Shown one piece after another: positions 63,387-64,000 of a DNA stretch of 64,000 nucleotides (within the stretch, counting starts at the first letter, position 1; every line of letters begins with the position of its first letter). The DNA comes from Akkermansia muciniphila (GTDB lineage Bacteria; Verrucomicrobiota; Verrucomicrobiia; Verrucomicrobiales; Akkermansiaceae), in contig NZ_FXYA01000003.1 of the NCBI RefSeq assembly GCF_900184965.1, forward strand, positions 99,963 through 163,962. The letters are read 5' to 3'. The notes beneath the pieces were generated by a model. The model searched no databases, had not been told where the DNA came from, and worked only from the letters and a program-made list of their open reading frames with translations. The translations under genes were made by a program, and so were the position numbers.

Positions 63387-63974
63387 TAAAACCCTTCTGC
63401 ATCAATCACAATATCCTCTCTCACTCCCTGACCTGCGGCCCGGCCACGGCCCTTCTGTTCCTCCCGCATCCGCTCCTTCTGCCACTTCCGCGCATTCTCC
63501 TGCAACCACACCTGAGCCTTATACCGCCAGTTCTTCAACAGACCGCCTCCAGCCGTCCGCCCGTCCTCATAATGCCGGAAAAACTTCTCTGCCAAATCCT
63601 TCACACGTTCATCCTCCCGTTCTGAGTAATGCAAGCCATTCCTCATCTCGGCCAGCACCTCCTCCACACTCCCCGGCACGTCGAAAGCATACACGCCCGC
63701 ACACCGCTTCGGTCTTTTTGGCACTACCCCGGCCACCTCCTCCTTAAACGGCAACTCACTACCTCTGAAAACATTAACACTATTTAACAAACCGGCTATC
63801 ACACCGCCGCGATCATCTAAAATACCTCCTGATTCGTCAGAATCAGGCACTTGCGGAGGCGCAGCCTCCCCATGATTCACCCCGGAATCCTCCAAATCAC
63901 CGTCCAAACGTCCCTCCCCCGCACGCGCGCGACCACGCGCGGATAGGTGCGGGGGTGTGGGGGAAGAATGGGGG
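63386..63974 (-). CDS. Phage replication protein, DnaD/replisome-organiser-like (5' truncated)
   Basis: The gene is cut by the contig end at 63974; the sequence beyond is adapter. About 196 residues are present. The N-terminal part is acidic and low-complexity. The last ~75 residues (SVEEVLAEMRNGLHYSERED, then FFRHYEDGRTAGGGLLKNWR and AQVWLQENARKWQKE) fit the pattern of DnaD/O-protein C-terminal domains (a helix with F-x-x-[HY]Y-x-x...K-x-W-[KR]-x-x-x-x-x-W). Such proteins bind the origin and recruit the helicase loader, here the next gene. The true start is outside the window. Confidence 0.6.
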
Positions 63975-64000
63975 CTGTCTCTTATACACATCTGACGCTG
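63975..64000. other. Nextera transposase adapter left at the contig end
   Basis: CTGTCTCTTATACACATCT (63975-63993) is the 19-bp mosaic end of the Nextera library adapter, followed by GACGCTG, the start of the read-1 adapter. This is a sequencing artefact. Translating it on the minus strand creates the false N-terminus MCIRDS, a familiar contaminant signature in databases. Confidence 0.98.

Larger units (their letters stand above)
35828..63974 (-). mobile_element. Prophage (left part) of a T7-type short-tailed phage
   Basis: At least 28 kb with all genes on the minus strand, tightly packed and often overlapping (ATGA, GTGA and TAATG junctions). The gene set is replication, terminase, portal, lysis, fibre, scaffold, capsid, tail tube A and B, and internal virion proteins. 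This set has no long-tail genes (tape measure, sheath, tail tube), which defines a podovirus morphology. The coding strand is strongly purine-rich, unlike the host genes. The right end, including any integrase, repressor and attR, is lost at the contig end. Confidence 0.9.

Noticed and set aside
63975..63991. N-terminus MCIRDS of the last minus-strand frame
   Set aside because: It is encoded by the Nextera adapter, not by genomic DNA.

Overview
The first 35 kb is a GC-rich bacterial chromosome segment carrying ordinary housekeeping genes: coaD, dxr, infC, thrS, hemB, xseA, hisD and sucCD. It also carries a 1,953-residue autotransporter, a UDP-glucuronate decarboxylase, a two-component system and lipid-handling enzymes. 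The Gram-negative envelope (autotransporter barrel ending in Phe), the ThrRS without a TGS domain, the IF-3 with an acidic tail and the overall gene mix suggest a Verrucomicrobiota host, most likely Akkermansia. This assignment is by recognition only; no marker gene search was possible.

Layout. 1-15.4 kb: a coaD 5' end, membrane proteins, isoprenoid (dxr) and haem (hemB) biosynthesis, thrS-infC, a response regulator and histidine kinase pair, a sugar-nucleotide enzyme and an acyl-ACP thioesterase. 15.6-22.2 kb: the autotransporter on the minus strand, then about 0.8 kb of non-coding DNA holding an inverted-repeat-bounded segment and a 237-bp copy of the autotransporter barrel end. 22.2-35 kb: an acyl-ACP/acyl-CoA synthetase, xseA, a small AP2-like protein, two membrane-anchored TPR proteins, a BASS-family transporter, hisD and the sucCD operon with a strong terminator.

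35.8-64 kb: the left part of a prophage with every gene on the minus strand. Read in the direction of transcription (right to left) it has a DnaD/replisome-like protein cut by the contig end, a DnaC-like helicase loader, an unknown protein, small and large terminase, a small pre-portal protein, a T7-type head-tail connector (portal), a Bbp19-like protein, lysis genes (membrane/spanin-like protein, holin-like protein, amidase endolysin), a tail-fibre-like protein and two small unknown genes. Then come scaffold, major capsid protein, a T7 gp11-like tail tube protein, a T7 gp12-like nozzle with inserted propeller-like repeats, a gp14-like internal virion protein, a second internal virion protein candidate and a 3,422-residue polyvalent protein. 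The set describes a short-tailed podovirus. The left boundary has a 3'-tRNA-like (or tmRNA-like) motif followed by a terminator, which fits integration at a tRNA-type gene whose intact copy would lie beyond the contig end. No integrase or repressor is in the window.

The most unusual item is the 3,422-residue phage protein. It carries three different ADP-ribosyltransferase-like domains plus an LPD3/PBECR-like module, joined by recurring FS[VMI]R-type linkers and encoded by a stretch whose base composition differs from the rest of the gene. The last 26 bases of the window are Nextera sequencing adapter, not biology.
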